NCBI RefSeq assembly: GCF_022095675.1
Contig: NZ_JAHYSG010000029.1
Location: forward strand, 53,377-117,376
Direction of reading: 5' to 3'
Source: Dactylosporangium sp. AC04546
Lineage (GTDB): Bacteria > Actinomycetota > Actinomycetes > Mycobacteriales > Micromonosporaceae
Length of the DNA: 64,000 nt
A program made the translations under genes and the position numbers. A model generated the notes under the pieces. It worked only from the letters and a program-made list of their open reading frames with translations. It searched no databases and was not told the DNA's origin. Position 1 is the first letter of the stretch, and each line of letters opens with the position of its first letter. Below are positions 1 to 8,327 of the stretch, one piece after another.

Positions 1-2463
1 ATGCTCCTCGCCCAGGCGTACGGTGAGCGCGGGGTCCTGGCCCGAGCCCTAGGTGACGTCGAGACGGTGCTCCGGCTGCTCACCGACGAACGCGAGCACG
101 CCGAGCGCAGCGGAAGCCCCCGGGTGTTCATGCGATACCAGCTGTCGGCGGCCCAGGCGGCGGAGTCGGTCGACAACTGGGATGAGGCAGCGCGCCTGCG
201 CCGGGAACGCATCCGCACGCGGTTCCACCTCACGCTCGGCGTGGAGGTCGACGCTGCCGACCCGGCGTCCGTTCGCGCCCATCTCCCCACCCTCCTCGAC
301 GCCGCGAATCAGACCGACGCGACTGCGGTGGCGAACGATGCGTACGAAATCGCTCGCTATCTCTTCGCATCGGGTGCCGTGGAGACCGACCACGCCGCCC
401 GGGTCGAGGCCGGCGCGTGGATGGACGCGGCCGACGCAGGATGGAGCGACGTCGCCGTCAACGGCGACGTCGCGATCGGGTACCGCCGCCTGGAACTGGA
501 CGCGCTGGAGGGCCGCAGCAATCCGCTGACGATTGGTCGCGGCCTCGTGCACTACAGTCACAAATTCCGGCGAGCCGCAGGCCGTCGCCGGGCCGCCACC
601 TCTGCTGCCCACTACGGCGATCCGACGGATGCGGTGGTGCTCCAGCGCCTCCAGGAACTCCTCGTAGACGCTCCGCCTCTGGACGCCGCGCACCTGGCGG
701 TCGGCATGGCCCGCTGGCACCTGCGGCGCGGCGAGGCGATGCACGCCGAGGGCCAGCTGGATTCGGCTCAGCGGGATTGGACCGCCGCCGCAGACGAGGC
801 GGCGAACTCCGCGCAGGGACTGACCCTGTCCCGCCCAGGCGAGCCCGATGTGCCGCTCGACGCCGCTGCCGTAGTCGAGGCGCACCAGATTCGCGGGCGG
901 GCATTGCGACGCCTGCGCTCGCTCGGCGACAGCCCCGAGGCAGCCGCGGCGGAGCTCGACGCCCGGCTGGCGTCGCTGCCTGCGATCGCGCGCCGGTTCA
1001 TCGCCTGCGGCTCGCCTGGTCAACGTGCCGTCCTCGATCGACTGTATCGGCAATGGCTCGCCGAGACCCTCGAACTCGCCGTCGAGCTGTCGAACCCGGC
1101 CGCGTTCGACGCCACCGCGGAGGTGATGCGCCGTGACCTGGTCGGCACAGTGCTCTGCGCGATGGCTGCCGACGGCAACACCCCCGAGCAGATCGCCCGG
1201 CTGGCCGAGAAACTGCTTGCCACACTGCGCGCGACCGTGGGGGACCTCGAACACCGGGAAGGGGCCAGATCCGCGGACCGTGCCCCGGCCGACGAGGAGC
1301 AGACCGACCAGCCCGACATCGACCCGATGACCCGCGGCGGCAACCTCGCCGAGCAGGTCGACGAGGCGCTCGACGTCGTCGGCACGGTACTCGGCCCGGT
1401 CGCTCGGGACCTTTTCGACCCGCAAACGGCCACGCGGTACACCGCGATGACGGCCGCGACAGCGCTCTACGGCGACGGCCCCGGGGCGGTGCTCTCGCTG
1501 GTCCTGCTCGACGGGGGCGGCGAACGCCCCCGAGTGGCGCGCCACCTGTGCTGGCGAACCGAATCCGGCAGACCGCTGCGCAGCGAGCTCGATGTGGTGC
1601 TCGCCCCGGCCTGGCTCGCGGCGCTGTCGCCCGACCCGGACGCGGACGAGTTCTTCGGCCGCCTGGCCTGGCTCACCGAGGTCCTGCTGCCCGGGCCGCT
1701 CGTCGAGCTGCTGTCGGCGTTGAGCGAGGACCGGCCGCTGCCTCTGGCCGTGGTACCGACGGGGCTGCTCGCCGTGCCGTTCGCAGCGCTCCGTGCGGGC
1801 CCCACACTGGTGCTGGAGAAGGCCGTCGTATCCCTCGCGCAATCGCTACAGGCACTGACAAACTTGGCCGGCGACCGCACCGGCGACCGCGGCGTCGAGG
1901 TCGGCGTGTACGACACCGCCAACCTCCACCACGCCGACGCCGAGTGGAGGGCCCTGCAACGGCACCGGCCGGCGGTGCGTCAGGCCGACACCCTCGACGA
2001 CATCGCCGCCCTGCTCGCTGATCCCGCCGTGGGCCGCTCGCCGGGCCTGCTGGCGCTCGCGATCCACGGTTCGCGCGGGTCGGACGGCTGGACCCAGGCC
2101 AAACAGCTGCCCAGCGGCGAACTGCTCACGACGGGCCACGTCCTGCGCTGGTACATCCCGGCGCTGGTGGTCGGCGCTTCCTGCAACACCGATATCCGCC
2201 TCGACTCTGGCGGCGAGCTCGGCGGCTTCCCCCTCGCGTTCCAGCTCCGCGGCGCCGTCAACATCGTCGGTTCGCTCTACTACATCGAGGACAAGTCCAC
2301 CGCCCAGATCATGGGCCTCTTCTACGAGGAGACCAGTCGCGGCCTCGCCACGGCCGCCGCCCTGCGAATCGCGCAGCGACGGTGGCTCGCGGCGAACCGG
2401 CCGGGCCGGCTACCCGCCTACCAGCGCTGGGCGTACCTCGTCACCTACGGCCTCCCCGTATGA
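1..2463 (+). CDS. CHAT domain-containing protein (5' end probably outside window)
   Basis: This 820-residue reading frame is open from the first base, so the true start is probably upstream. The N-terminal two thirds is alpha-helical and TPR-like (pairs such as DEAARLRRERI), consistent with a repeat scaffold. The last ~260 residues match a CHAT (caspase-like) domain: a strand with PTGLLAVPFAALRAG, the catalytic His in LLALAIHGSRG (His689) and the catalytic Cys in VVGASCNTD (Cys728), followed by GAVNIVGSLYYIED. CHAT proteins are TPR-linked cysteine proteases used in regulated proteolysis and sometimes in defence. Both catalytic residues are present, so it is probably active. The substrate is unknown. 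The next gene is convergent, 16 bp away. Confidence 0.8.
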   Translation: MLLAQAYGERGVLARALGDVETVLRLLTDEREHAERSGSPRVFMRYQLSAAQAAESVDNWDEAARLRRERIRTRFHLTLGVEVDAADPASVRAHLPTLLDAANQTDATAVANDAYEIARYLFASGAVETDHAARVEAGAWMDAADAGWSDVAVNGDVAIGYRRLELDALEGRSNPLTIGRGLVHYSHKFRRAAGRRRAATSAAHYGDPTDAVVLQRLQELLVDAPPLDAAHLAVGMARWHLRRGEAMHAEGQLDSAQRDWTAAADEAANSAQGLTLSRPGEPDVPLDAAAVVEAHQIRGRALRRLRSLGDSPEAAAAELDARLASLPAIARRFIACGSPGQRAVLDRLYRQWLAETLELAVELSNPAAFDATAEVMRRDLVGTVLCAMAADGNTPEQIARLAEKLLATLRATVGDLEHREGARSADRAPADEEQTDQPDIDPMTRGGNLAEQVDEALDVVGTVLGPVARDLFDPQTATRYTAMTAATALYGDGPGAVLSLVLLDGGGERPRVARHLCWRTESGRPLRSELDVVLAPAWLAALSPDPDADEFFGRLAWLTEVLLPGPLVELLSALSEDRPLPLAVVPTGLLAVPFAALRAGPTLVLEKAVVSLAQSLQALTNLAGDRTGDRGVEVGVYDTANLHHADAEWRALQRHRPAVRQADTLDDIAALLADPAVGRSPGLLALAIHGSRGSDGWTQAKQLPSGELLTTGHVLRWYIPALVVGASCNTDIRLDSGGELGGFPLAFQLRGAVNIVGSLYYIEDKSTAQIMGLFYEETSRGLATAAALRIAQRRWLAANRPGRLPAYQRWAYLVTYGLPV

Positions 2464-2479
2464 GCCCGGCGGTCCAGCC

Positions 2480-2887
2480 CTACCACTCGCCATCGCACGG
2501 ACTCGACGGAAAGATCTCACGCCACACTTCCAGCTCCGCTGGGGCGATGTTCATGAGCCCGTAGTTCTGCTGCCGCAAGAACCGCAGCGCCGCCACAACC
2601 ATCGCCACGTAGCCGGGGTGCCGGATCCGTACGGTGATGAGATCTCGGACGCAGCGCTGCCCACCGTAGACCGCCCAGCCGCCAACCGGCAGAACCGCGT
2701 CGGCCAGCGCGGCGACGAACGCGTCCGGGTTGGCGGCGGCGACGGGGTACAGCGGCTGATAGATCAGGTCATTGACTCGACTCGCGGTGTCCGGCGGAGA
2801 TTGCTGCGGTGCGAACTCGTACCTTCCGTACATCGTCATGCGTTGCGCGATGTCGGCCGGCAGGAGCGTGGCCTCGGATGACGACAT
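2480..2887 (-). CDS. hypothetical protein, 135 aa
   Basis: I do not recognise the family. The 135-residue protein has no signal peptide or membrane segment. It has a soluble alpha/beta look, with an aromatic-rich N-terminal part (MTMYGRYEF), an internal GGWAVYGGQRCVRDL segment and a C-terminal EVWREIFPSS motif. The ATG at 2887 has a GGAG-type ribosome site about 10 nt upstream. It lies 33 bp downstream of the small gene ending at 2921 on the same strand, so the two may be one transcript. It ends close to the CHAT-protease gene, convergently. Confidence 0.65.
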   Translation of the reverse strand: MSSSEATLLPADIAQRMTMYGRYEFAPQQSPPDTASRVNDLIYQPLYPVAAANPDAFVAALADAVLPVGGWAVYGGQRCVRDLITVRIRHPGYVAMVVAALRFLRQQNYGLMNIAPAELEVWREIFPSSPCDGEW

Positions 2888-2920
2888 GAACGCTCCGTTC
2901 TCCCGGTGGGTGTCGGTCCG

Positions 2921-3139
2921 CTACCAACCTTCGGTTGGGTGCACCTGGAATGCGATCCATCGAGCGGCCGATCCTTGTAACCAGTTCGACTCGGTCGATG
3001 GACGAAACGCCAAGCAACTGTCCGCTGTCCATGCGATATCGAACGCCATCTGCGTTGCCCGCCGCTTCATCTTCAGGCTGCCCATCAGGGCGGTATCCGG
3101 CGGTGAGCGGACTTCCCCAATATTCCGCACCTGGACCAT
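2921..3139 (-). CDS. small hypothetical protein, 72 aa
   Basis: A 72-codon frame starts at an ATG preceded by AAGGAGG 11 nt upstream, one of the best Shine-Dalgarno matches in the window; this is the main reason to believe it. The product is Trp-rich (WTADSC, NWLQGSAARWIAF) with no membrane segment and no recognised family. It contains a TTA leucine codon, rare in high-GC actinomycetes, and third positions are less GC-rich than in neighbours, which suggests horizontal origin or a non-coding frame. It would sit directly upstream of the 135-residue gene on the same strand. Confidence 0.45.
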   Translation of the reverse strand: MVQVRNIGEVRSPPDTALMGSLKMKRRATQMAFDIAWTADSCLAFRPSTESNWLQGSAARWIAFQVHPTEGW

Positions 3140-3271
3140 GTCTCACCCCACCTCCTTCACCCGGAATGCGGACGACTTTTCGGGGCTGCGGTCATCATCC
3201 GTTCGCCGGAATGACCCCGCACAGCACGGCACCGTACCCTTCGTGACCACCCACTCACCTCGGGAGTTGCC

Positions 3272-3655
3272 ATGGAACTGTTCTGCGTCCTTGCGATCGC
3301 CGGACTTGCCGGCTTCATTGTCTGGCAGTTCCTTGAGACGAGGAACGCGGTGGACACGATGACCGTTCGATCGCCCCATGATCCGCAACAAACCGCCCGG
3401 ATCATCCACGACGCCTTCACCGGAGTGCGAGAGGTTCTGTGGACCGATACGTCCGGCCCAGGCGCGATCAATAAGCGTCGGCGGGGAAAGGACGGCGGGA
3501 TAACGATGTCCATCGACATTGATCCCCTCCCCGATGGCGGCGCGAAGGTGAGCATGTGGGCATCCCAGACAAACGTCTATTTCGGATTCCTGGTCAATTT
3601 TGCCGGCGTGGTCAACCGGCGCAAGAAGGCGATCGCGAGGTTGCTCGCAGCCTAG
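3272..3655 (+). CDS. small membrane-anchored hypothetical protein
   Basis: The 127-residue protein begins with one hydrophobic segment (about residues 4-20, LFCVLAIAGLAGFIVWQFL) that would anchor it in the membrane. About 105 residues follow with alternating strands (ITMSIDIDPLPDGGAKVSMWAS) and a final basic tail, NRRKKAIARLLAA. GGAG lies 7 nt before the ATG. No family is recognised; it resembles the small single-pass proteins common in actinomycetes. It is divergent from the 72-residue gene, with 132 bp between. Confidence 0.65.
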   Translation: MELFCVLAIAGLAGFIVWQFLETRNAVDTMTVRSPHDPQQTARIIHDAFTGVREVLWTDTSGPGAINKRRRGKDGGITMSIDIDPLPDGGAKVSMWASQTNVYFGFLVNFAGVVNRRKKAIARLLAA

Positions 3656-3703
3656 CCTCAGCTCTTCGGGAGCTCGGTGCGGGCGTCGACTGTGCTTTGC
3701 GGC

Positions 3704-3721
3704 GGCCCGCCGAGGCGGGCC
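3704..3721. terminator. GC-rich hairpin, possible terminator
   Basis: A perfect inverted repeat GGCCCGCC / GGCGGGCC separated by 2 nt lies 48 nt after the stop of the membrane-anchored protein gene and before the convergent reductase gene. There is no U-tract, as is usual in actinomycetes. The tiny loop means the real stem would be about 6-7 bp. Confidence 0.35.
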
Positions 3722-3809
3722 TCGCTGCGCGGTGGTGCGGGTGAATGCCACGTAGGGCACGGATGGTTCGGCGATGGTGGGCGCAGATCGGGTGTGCTGT
3801 GGCGTGTGG

Positions 3810-4715
3810 TCATCGCGCCGGGGTGGCGGTGCTGTTCAGGGTGGCGGCGAGGCGGGCGACGGCGTCCTCGGCGGTGGGCACCGGTCCGAACAGCTGGGCT
3901 TGGCGGCGGGTGTCGGCGACGTAGCGGCCGCTGTCGAACCACCGGAACATCGCCACCATGTCCTTGACCATTGGGACGAACGGCCCGGCGAGCAAGCCCG
4001 CGGTGCGGGTGACGGCGGACGGGATCGCCCGGACCTTGACGGGCCGGTTCGCTCGGGCGCTCATCAGGCCGGCGAGTTCCCGGACGCTGACCGGGCGGTC
4101 CCAGCCGATGTCGACTCGTTCGCTGCCGGTGATGTCGGCGTCGACGGCGGCGGCCAGGTAGGTGGCGAGGTCGCCGGTGAGGACGAAGGTGAGCGGGACG
4201 GTTGTCTTGCCCATCCACATCAGCCCTTTGTCGAAGGGGTTGCCGGTCATGGTGGCGATCTGGTCGAGGAACGCGCCGGGGCGCAGCGCGACGAACGGCA
4301 CCTTGCGGTCTTCGAGGTGGTCCTCGGCGAGTTTCTTGTGCCAGAAGTGGCTGACCTGCGGTGTCTGGTCGCTGGTCAGGATGCTGGTGAGGACGAACCG
4401 CCGGATGCCGGTGCGGTGGGCGGCCTCGGCGAGGTTGGCGTTGCCGACCGTGTCGATCGCGTGGGCGTTCTTGCCGCGCCGGGTGTAGCCGGCGGCGGTG
4501 CTGATGACCGCGTCGACACCCTGCATGGCGGTGACGAGGGAGTCGAGGTCGAGCATGTCGCCGCGGGCGATCTCGACGCCACGGGCTTGCAACCTGCTTG
4601 CGTCGGTGGCCGGCCGCACGAGCGCGCGGACGTGCTTGCCGTCGGCGAGCAGGGCGTCGACGACTCTTCCGCCGAGCGCGCCGGTGGCGCCGACGACGAG
4701 GACTGGGGCGGTCAT
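3810..4715 (-). CDS. NmrA-like NAD(P)H-binding oxidoreductase
   Basis: A 301-residue atypical short-chain dehydrogenase. The N-terminal Rossmann motif is GATGALGGR (residues 9-17), with the following LVRPATDASRL typical of NADP-binding NmrA/NAD(P)H-binding proteins. The next landmark is DAVISTAAG, then FVLTSIL. The usual YxxxK is replaced by a WHKKLAEDHL segment, as in NmrA-type proteins that use the fold for redox sensing or quinone/isoflavone-type reduction. It lies 129 bp downstream of an FMN reductase on the same strand, and both are probably controlled by the divergent MarR regulator. The substrate cannot be named. Confidence 0.8.
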   Translation of the reverse strand: MTAPVLVVGATGALGGRVVDALLADGKHVRALVRPATDASRLQARGVEIARGDMLDLDSLVTAMQGVDAVISTAAGYTRRGKNAHAIDTVGNANLAEAAHRTGIRRFVLTSILTSDQTPQVSHFWHKKLAEDHLEDRKVPFVALRPGAFLDQIATMTGNPFDKGLMWMGKTTVPLTFVLTGDLATYLAAAVDADITGSERVDIGWDRPVSVRELAGLMSARANRPVKVRAIPSAVTRTAGLLAGPFVPMVKDMVAMFRWFDSGRYVADTRRQAQLFGPVPTAEDAVARLAATLNSTATPAR

Positions 4716-4844
4716 GGGTTGGTCACTCCGTTTCGGCAGTCAGGGGGCGGCGGGGGTCGCCGGCGGCAAGGAGCCTGGTGAGGTCGAACGGTTGCCAGCA
4801 CTTGCTGCTCCTGTCCCGGTTGGCGAGTTCGGTTCCCGTGCGGG

Positions 4845-5423
4845 TCATGCGGCGGCGACCTGCTGCCTGGCGCGCAGCGGGGCCAGGACTTCGCTCCAGG
4901 CGATGACCTGGTCGAGCATCGTCGTGAGCACCGGGAGGTTGTAGTCGCCGGGCTTGAAGTCGCGGTACTGCACGAACTCGGTGGCGAAGTTCAGCACCAC
5001 CTGCGCGCGGACGTCGGCCATCATCAGCTCGCCGGCCATCACCCGGAGATGCTCCACGGCGCGGACGCCGCCGTGCGCGCCGTAGGAGATGAACCCGACC
5101 GCCTTGTGGTTCCACTCGGCGAACAGGAAGTCGATCGCGTTCTTCAACACGCCGCTGGTGCTGTGGTTGTACTCCGGGGTGACGATGACGAACCCGTCGA
5201 ACGAGGCGATCTTCTCGGCCCAGCGGTGGGTGTGCGCGTTCTGGTAACGCCCCAGCGACGGCGGCATGCCCTCGTCGAGGTGCGGCAGCGGATAGTCGCG
5301 CAGGTCGACGAGCTCGAACTCGGCGTCCGTGCGCTGCGACGCCAGGTCGAACGCCCAGCGGGCCACCGGCTCGCCCCGGCGGTTCGGCCGGGTACTTCCC
5401 AAGATCATCCCAATGCGGGTCAT
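4845..5423 (-). CDS. NADPH-dependent FMN reductase
   Basis: A 192-residue flavodoxin-fold reductase. The start at 5423 is chosen because the family begins right at MTRIGMILGSTRPNR and GAGGGAGA precedes that ATG; longer versions of the frame add non-homologous sequence. GSTRPNRRGEPVARW binds the FMN phosphate, and TPEYNHSTSGVLKNAIDFL is the hallmark second motif. Such enzymes reduce FMN, azo dyes or quinones with NAD(P)H. It is transcribed away from a MarR regulator across an 83-bp gap holding a long inverted repeat, so it is likely the MarR target. Confidence 0.9.
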   Translation of the reverse strand: MTRIGMILGSTRPNRRGEPVARWAFDLASQRTDAEFELVDLRDYPLPHLDEGMPPSLGRYQNAHTHRWAEKIASFDGFVIVTPEYNHSTSGVLKNAIDFLFAEWNHKAVGFISYGAHGGVRAVEHLRVMAGELMMADVRAQVVLNFATEFVQYRDFKPGDYNLPVLTTMLDQVIAWSEVLAPLRARQQVAAA

Positions 5424-5450
5424 CGTCCGTGTCTCCCTCGAGATCCCATG

Positions 5451-5481
5451 GTTCGTAGCATGGATAGTACATGCCATGAAC
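5451..5481. promoter_or_regulatory. putative MarR operator (interrupted palindrome)
   Basis: The 31-bp site reads GTTC-gta-GCATG, seven bases, CATGC-cat-GAAC, an exact two-block inverted repeat (9 of 9 paired positions). It sits between the divergent FMN reductase and MarR genes and covers the -35 area of the marR promoter. Position and symmetry fit a MarR-family operator. No footprint data exist here. Confidence 0.6.
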
Positions 5482-5494
5482 TGTCGTCGAGCTG

Positions 5495-5500
5495 TACCAT
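5495..5500 (+). promoter_or_regulatory. -10 hexamer, leaderless marR start
   Basis: TACCAT ends 6 nt before the ATG at 5507, so transcription would start at or next to the start codon. Confidence 0.5.
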
Positions 5501-5506
5501 AGCGCC

Positions 5507-6022
5507 ATGCCCGCCCCCGTACCAACCGGACCCGACGCTGCTCACCGGAACGCCAACGCGTCATCCGGCCCGGCCGCAGCGGCACCGGATGACGCGTTGG
5601 CGCTGATCGCGCTGTCGGGGCTGGTGCAGGGGACGTTCGCACGCGTCGCCGAGGGTCACGACCTGACACCGGTACAGGCGCGACTGCTGTGCGTGCTGGC
5701 CGAGCGGCCGCGCGGCATGGCGGAACTCGCCCGCGTCTTCGGTGTCGGCAAGGCGAACCTGACCGGCCTGATCGACCGGGCGGCCCAGCGTGGCCTGGTG
5801 AAACGCTCGGAAGTGCCGGGCGACCGCCGTGCGGTGCACGTGGTGCTGACGGAGGATGGCCGGCGCTCAGCGCTCGCCTTCCACCAGCAGGTCACCGACG
5901 AGCTCACCGCCGTCCTGGCGCCGTTGACGCAGACCGCTCGCGCGGCCTTCCACGACACCGTCATCACCATCACGCACGCAGCCGGCCATCACGGCACCTG
6001 GGGCCCCTGCCGCGCCTGCTAG
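5507..6022 (+). CDS. MarR family transcriptional regulator
   Basis: A 171-residue winged-helix regulator. After a low-complexity N-terminus (about 25 residues), the dimerisation helix (ALIALSGLVQGTFARVAE) is followed by LTPVQARLLCVLAERPRGMAELARVFGVGKANLTGLIDRA (helix-turn-helix) and the wing EVPGDRRAVHVVLTEDGR, where DRR is the conserved wing motif. MarR proteins usually repress a divergent gene and release DNA on binding a phenolic or oxidant. The divergent FMN reductase fits that pattern. The C-terminal HHGTWGPCRAC adds two Cys and two His, which could sense oxidants or metal. Confidence 0.88.
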   Translation: MPAPVPTGPDAAHRNANASSGPAAAAPDDALALIALSGLVQGTFARVAEGHDLTPVQARLLCVLAERPRGMAELARVFGVGKANLTGLIDRAAQRGLVKRSEVPGDRRAVHVVLTEDGRRSALAFHQQVTDELTAVLAPLTQTARAAFHDTVITITHAAGHHGTWGPCRAC

Positions 6023-6046
6023 CCGACGAATGTCCGGGCCGTCGGC

Positions 6047-7084
6047 TCACTCATCCGCGGTGCCAGCCGGCCGGTGGTGTTTCGCGAGCGGCTGCACTGC
6101 TGGTTCGAGGAGCGACAATGTCAGCTGCTGTGCATCAAGGCCGACGCGGATGCCGACAGGCATCGGCAGATTCGGGCCAGCATGGCCGACCTCAACGTTG
6201 CCCAGGACCGGGATGTCACGGTCGCCGAGGACGTCGAGGACTATCTCGGCAAGCGTCGGGGACGCGTTAGGAGGCTCAAGTCCAATGATCTCGCGCGGAA
6301 CGCCCACGACCATGCCGGAGATCCGATCGAGAATGCCACAGTGCCGCAGCACCTGCAGATAGCTCCACACGTAGGAAGCCTGGCCGCCCATCTCCTCCCA
6401 GAACAGCACCGCACCGTCGAACCATTCGAGCGGCACCGCGAACCGCGTAGCCTGCGCCAGCGCGATGCGATTGATCACCCCGCCGATCAGCCGGCCCTCG
6501 GCACGACCGGGGCGCCAGCACTCCCACGACGGGCTCGCAGGCAGCGCACCGATCGCCTCGGTGCCGGTCAGTAACCTGGAGTAGAGCTTCTCGAGTTCCG
6601 CTCGGCGTGTCGCTGGCGCAGCCTGCCAGTGCCCGCCGAAGCCAGGGACGGCCATGTCAGCGTGGAACCCGACCAGACCCGTGCGCGCATAGAGCACCAG
6701 ATGCAGCAGCGAGATGTCGCTGTAGCCGAGGATCGGCTTGGGGTCGGCCTTGATCGCCTCAATGTCGATCAGGTCGAGGTAGCCGAACGCCGTCTGTCCG
6801 CCGTCATTCGCGATGATCGCGCGCACCTCAGCATCACGGAGTAGACCGTTGAGCTCCGCGGCGATCTCTGCCGGCGTAGCCGCGCTCCACCAATGGTGGC
6901 GCCCTACTTCGAGGAGCGGTGCCCGACGCACGCGGAATCCCATCCGCTCGAGCACGACCACCGCCTGCTCGACATTGGGCTCGTAAGCGGCAGGGAGCGG
7001 CCCGGACAGCGCTGCGATAGCAACAACATCACCGGGCCTCAGGGCACGAGGTCGAAGCAGTTGCGGCATGGCAGAACCGGTCAT
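6047..7084 (-). CDS. S66 family LD-carboxypeptidase / MccF-like peptidase
   Basis: About 345 residues. The fold begins at PQLLRPRALRPGDVVAIAALSGP; starts at 7084 (MTGSAMPQ) or 7069 (MPQLL) are both possible. I take 7084 because GGGGA lies upstream. The S66 nucleophile is the Ser in ILGYSDIS, with the preceding IIANDGGQTAFGYLDLID; the catalytic Glu is in AVLFWEEMGG and the His in VEVGHAGPNLPMPVG. Family members cut LD-peptide bonds of murein tetrapeptides (recycling) or inactivate microcin C-like nucleotides (MccF). There is no signal peptide, so it acts in the cytoplasm. No operon partner is visible. Confidence 0.88.
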   Translation of the reverse strand: MTGSAMPQLLRPRALRPGDVVAIAALSGPLPAAYEPNVEQAVVVLERMGFRVRRAPLLEVGRHHWWSAATPAEIAAELNGLLRDAEVRAIIANDGGQTAFGYLDLIDIEAIKADPKPILGYSDISLLHLVLYARTGLVGFHADMAVPGFGGHWQAAPATRRAELEKLYSRLLTGTEAIGALPASPSWECWRPGRAEGRLIGGVINRIALAQATRFAVPLEWFDGAVLFWEEMGGQASYVWSYLQVLRHCGILDRISGMVVGVPREIIGLEPPNASPTLAEIVLDVLGDRDIPVLGNVEVGHAGPNLPMPVGIRVGLDAQQLTLSLLEPAVQPLAKHHRPAGTADE

Positions 7085-7306
7085 CGAGGCAGTGTCCCCA
7101 CAGGCGCACCAACTCGCCACGCATTTGCCGATCGGCAAGTCAGGAGGCATAGCCCGGACAGCCACCGACTGCACCTTGGGATTGCGTCATCGCCCACAGC
7201 CTTCGGTCACGAGGTGTCCAGCCCTCAAGGTGCAGTACTGTCCAGCGCGTGCAGTTCCGGTCGTGCCGGTTCGGCCTGTGTGCGCAACCGCGGGTGGAGG
7301 TCCGGC

Positions 7307-7870
7307 GTGTTTGTCGATGACGACCGGTTCCCGTTCCTGGCCGACCTTCGCCGCGCCTGGCGTGACATCCGGGAGGAGTGCCTGACACTCGACGACGAGT
7401 CGTTCGAGCCCTGGGTGCAACGCGAGATGTACGGAACCGGCTGGAGCGTCTACGGGCTCGTCGCGTTCGGCACCCGCATCGACGCGGCACTGGCGACATG
7501 CCCGCACACCGCAGCAGCGCTGAGCCGGATCCCGGGCCTCACGACCGCAGGTTTCTCCCGCATGGTTGCCGGGACTCACATCAGGCCCCACCGAGGCTGG
7601 GTGACGACCGTCTACCGCGCCCACCTGGGCTTGATCGTGCCGGATGGCGACTGCGCGTTGCGGGTCGGCTCGCAGATCCGGCCCTGGCGCGAAGGCGGGC
7701 TGTTCGTCTTCGACGACACAGTCGACCATGAAGCGTGGAACTATTCCGATAGCACGCGCACAGTGCTGCTGTTCGATTTCCTACGGCCCGGCCGGACCAT
7801 GGACGAACTCGACGAACTGCCGCCGGAAGTGGCCGCTGCTGTCCAGCGCCGGACCCGCGACCAGAAGTAA
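7307..7870 (+). CDS. aspartyl/asparaginyl beta-hydroxylase-like dioxygenase
   Basis: A 187-residue protein. The GTG at 7307 is chosen because GGAGG ends 6 nt before it and similarity begins there (FVDDDRFPFLADL). The core has the AspH cupin landmarks: GTHIRPHRGW (first metal His and the Arg/His for 2-oxoglutarate), LGLIVPDGDCALRVG, and FVFDDTVDHEAWNYSDSTRTVLLFDFLRP (second metal His, Arg for the co-substrate). Such Fe(II)/2-oxoglutarate enzymes hydroxylate Asp/Asn or free small molecules in natural-product pathways. The substrate is unknown and no cluster surrounds it. Confidence 0.82.
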   Translation: MFVDDDRFPFLADLRRAWRDIREECLTLDDESFEPWVQREMYGTGWSVYGLVAFGTRIDAALATCPHTAAALSRIPGLTTAGFSRMVAGTHIRPHRGWVTTVYRAHLGLIVPDGDCALRVGSQIRPWREGGLFVFDDTVDHEAWNYSDSTRTVLLFDFLRPGRTMDELDELPPEVAAAVQRRTRDQK

Positions 7871-8024
7871 CGGCCCGTCCCAACAACCGAAGCAGACGGG
7901 TGCGCCGATTCGTCCCGCTCGCGTGCGTTTGATCAATGCTCGACCTACGGAAGTCCTTGCGGCACCGTGCCCCAGTGTCAGACATCTGGCTCGATGGGCG
8001 ATCCCACGCGTTCGCAAGATCCGT

Positions 8025-8030
8025 TATTCT
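8025..8030 (+). promoter_or_regulatory. -10 hexamer, leaderless start at 8037
   Basis: TATTCT ends 6 nt before the GTG at 8037, the geometry of a leaderless actinobacterial transcript. Confidence 0.55.
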
Positions 8031-8036
8031 GCGCAC

Positions 8037-8327
8037 GTGATCGTTGTTGACGGGCAATCGAACGAGCGGCTTGTACTCGACGGTGGCTGGCTGGAGAAGC
8101 TGCGCGGCGGCCGGCCCGTCACCCGCACACCGGCGTCGTCGTTCCGAGGCGCGCAGTGGAAAGATCTGGAGCGCCGCGTCACGTTGTTCGGGCGCGAGAA
8201 GGAGCGGCTGGTCCAGGTCACCCTCACCTTCGACGGTGGGCCGTTCGTCGGGCTCATCGCCGACGCCGCCAAGCGGCCGGAGCTCGAGGCCATCGTCGAC
8301 GGGCTCGAGGCGGCGCGGTCCGCCTGA
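8037..8327 (+). CDS. small hypothetical protein, 96 aa
   Basis: The 96-codon frame starts at a GTG placed 6 nt after a TATTCT -10 box; there is no ribosome site, so it is probably leaderless. The product is soluble, with an N-terminal VVDGQSNERLVLDGGWLEKL segment, a central basic stretch (RGAQWKDLERRVTLFGREKER) and a C-terminal helix ELEAIVDGLEAAR. I recognise no family. Codon use is typical of the window. Confidence 0.6.
   Translation: MIVVDGQSNERLVLDGGWLEKLRGGRPVTRTPASSFRGAQWKDLERRVTLFGREKERLVQVTLTFDGGPFVGLIADAAKRPELEAIVDGLEAARSA

Noticed and set aside
49..1842. 597-codon minus-strand frame opposite the CHAT gene
   Set aside because: Antisense shadow; the CHAT His and Cys motifs are on the plus strand.
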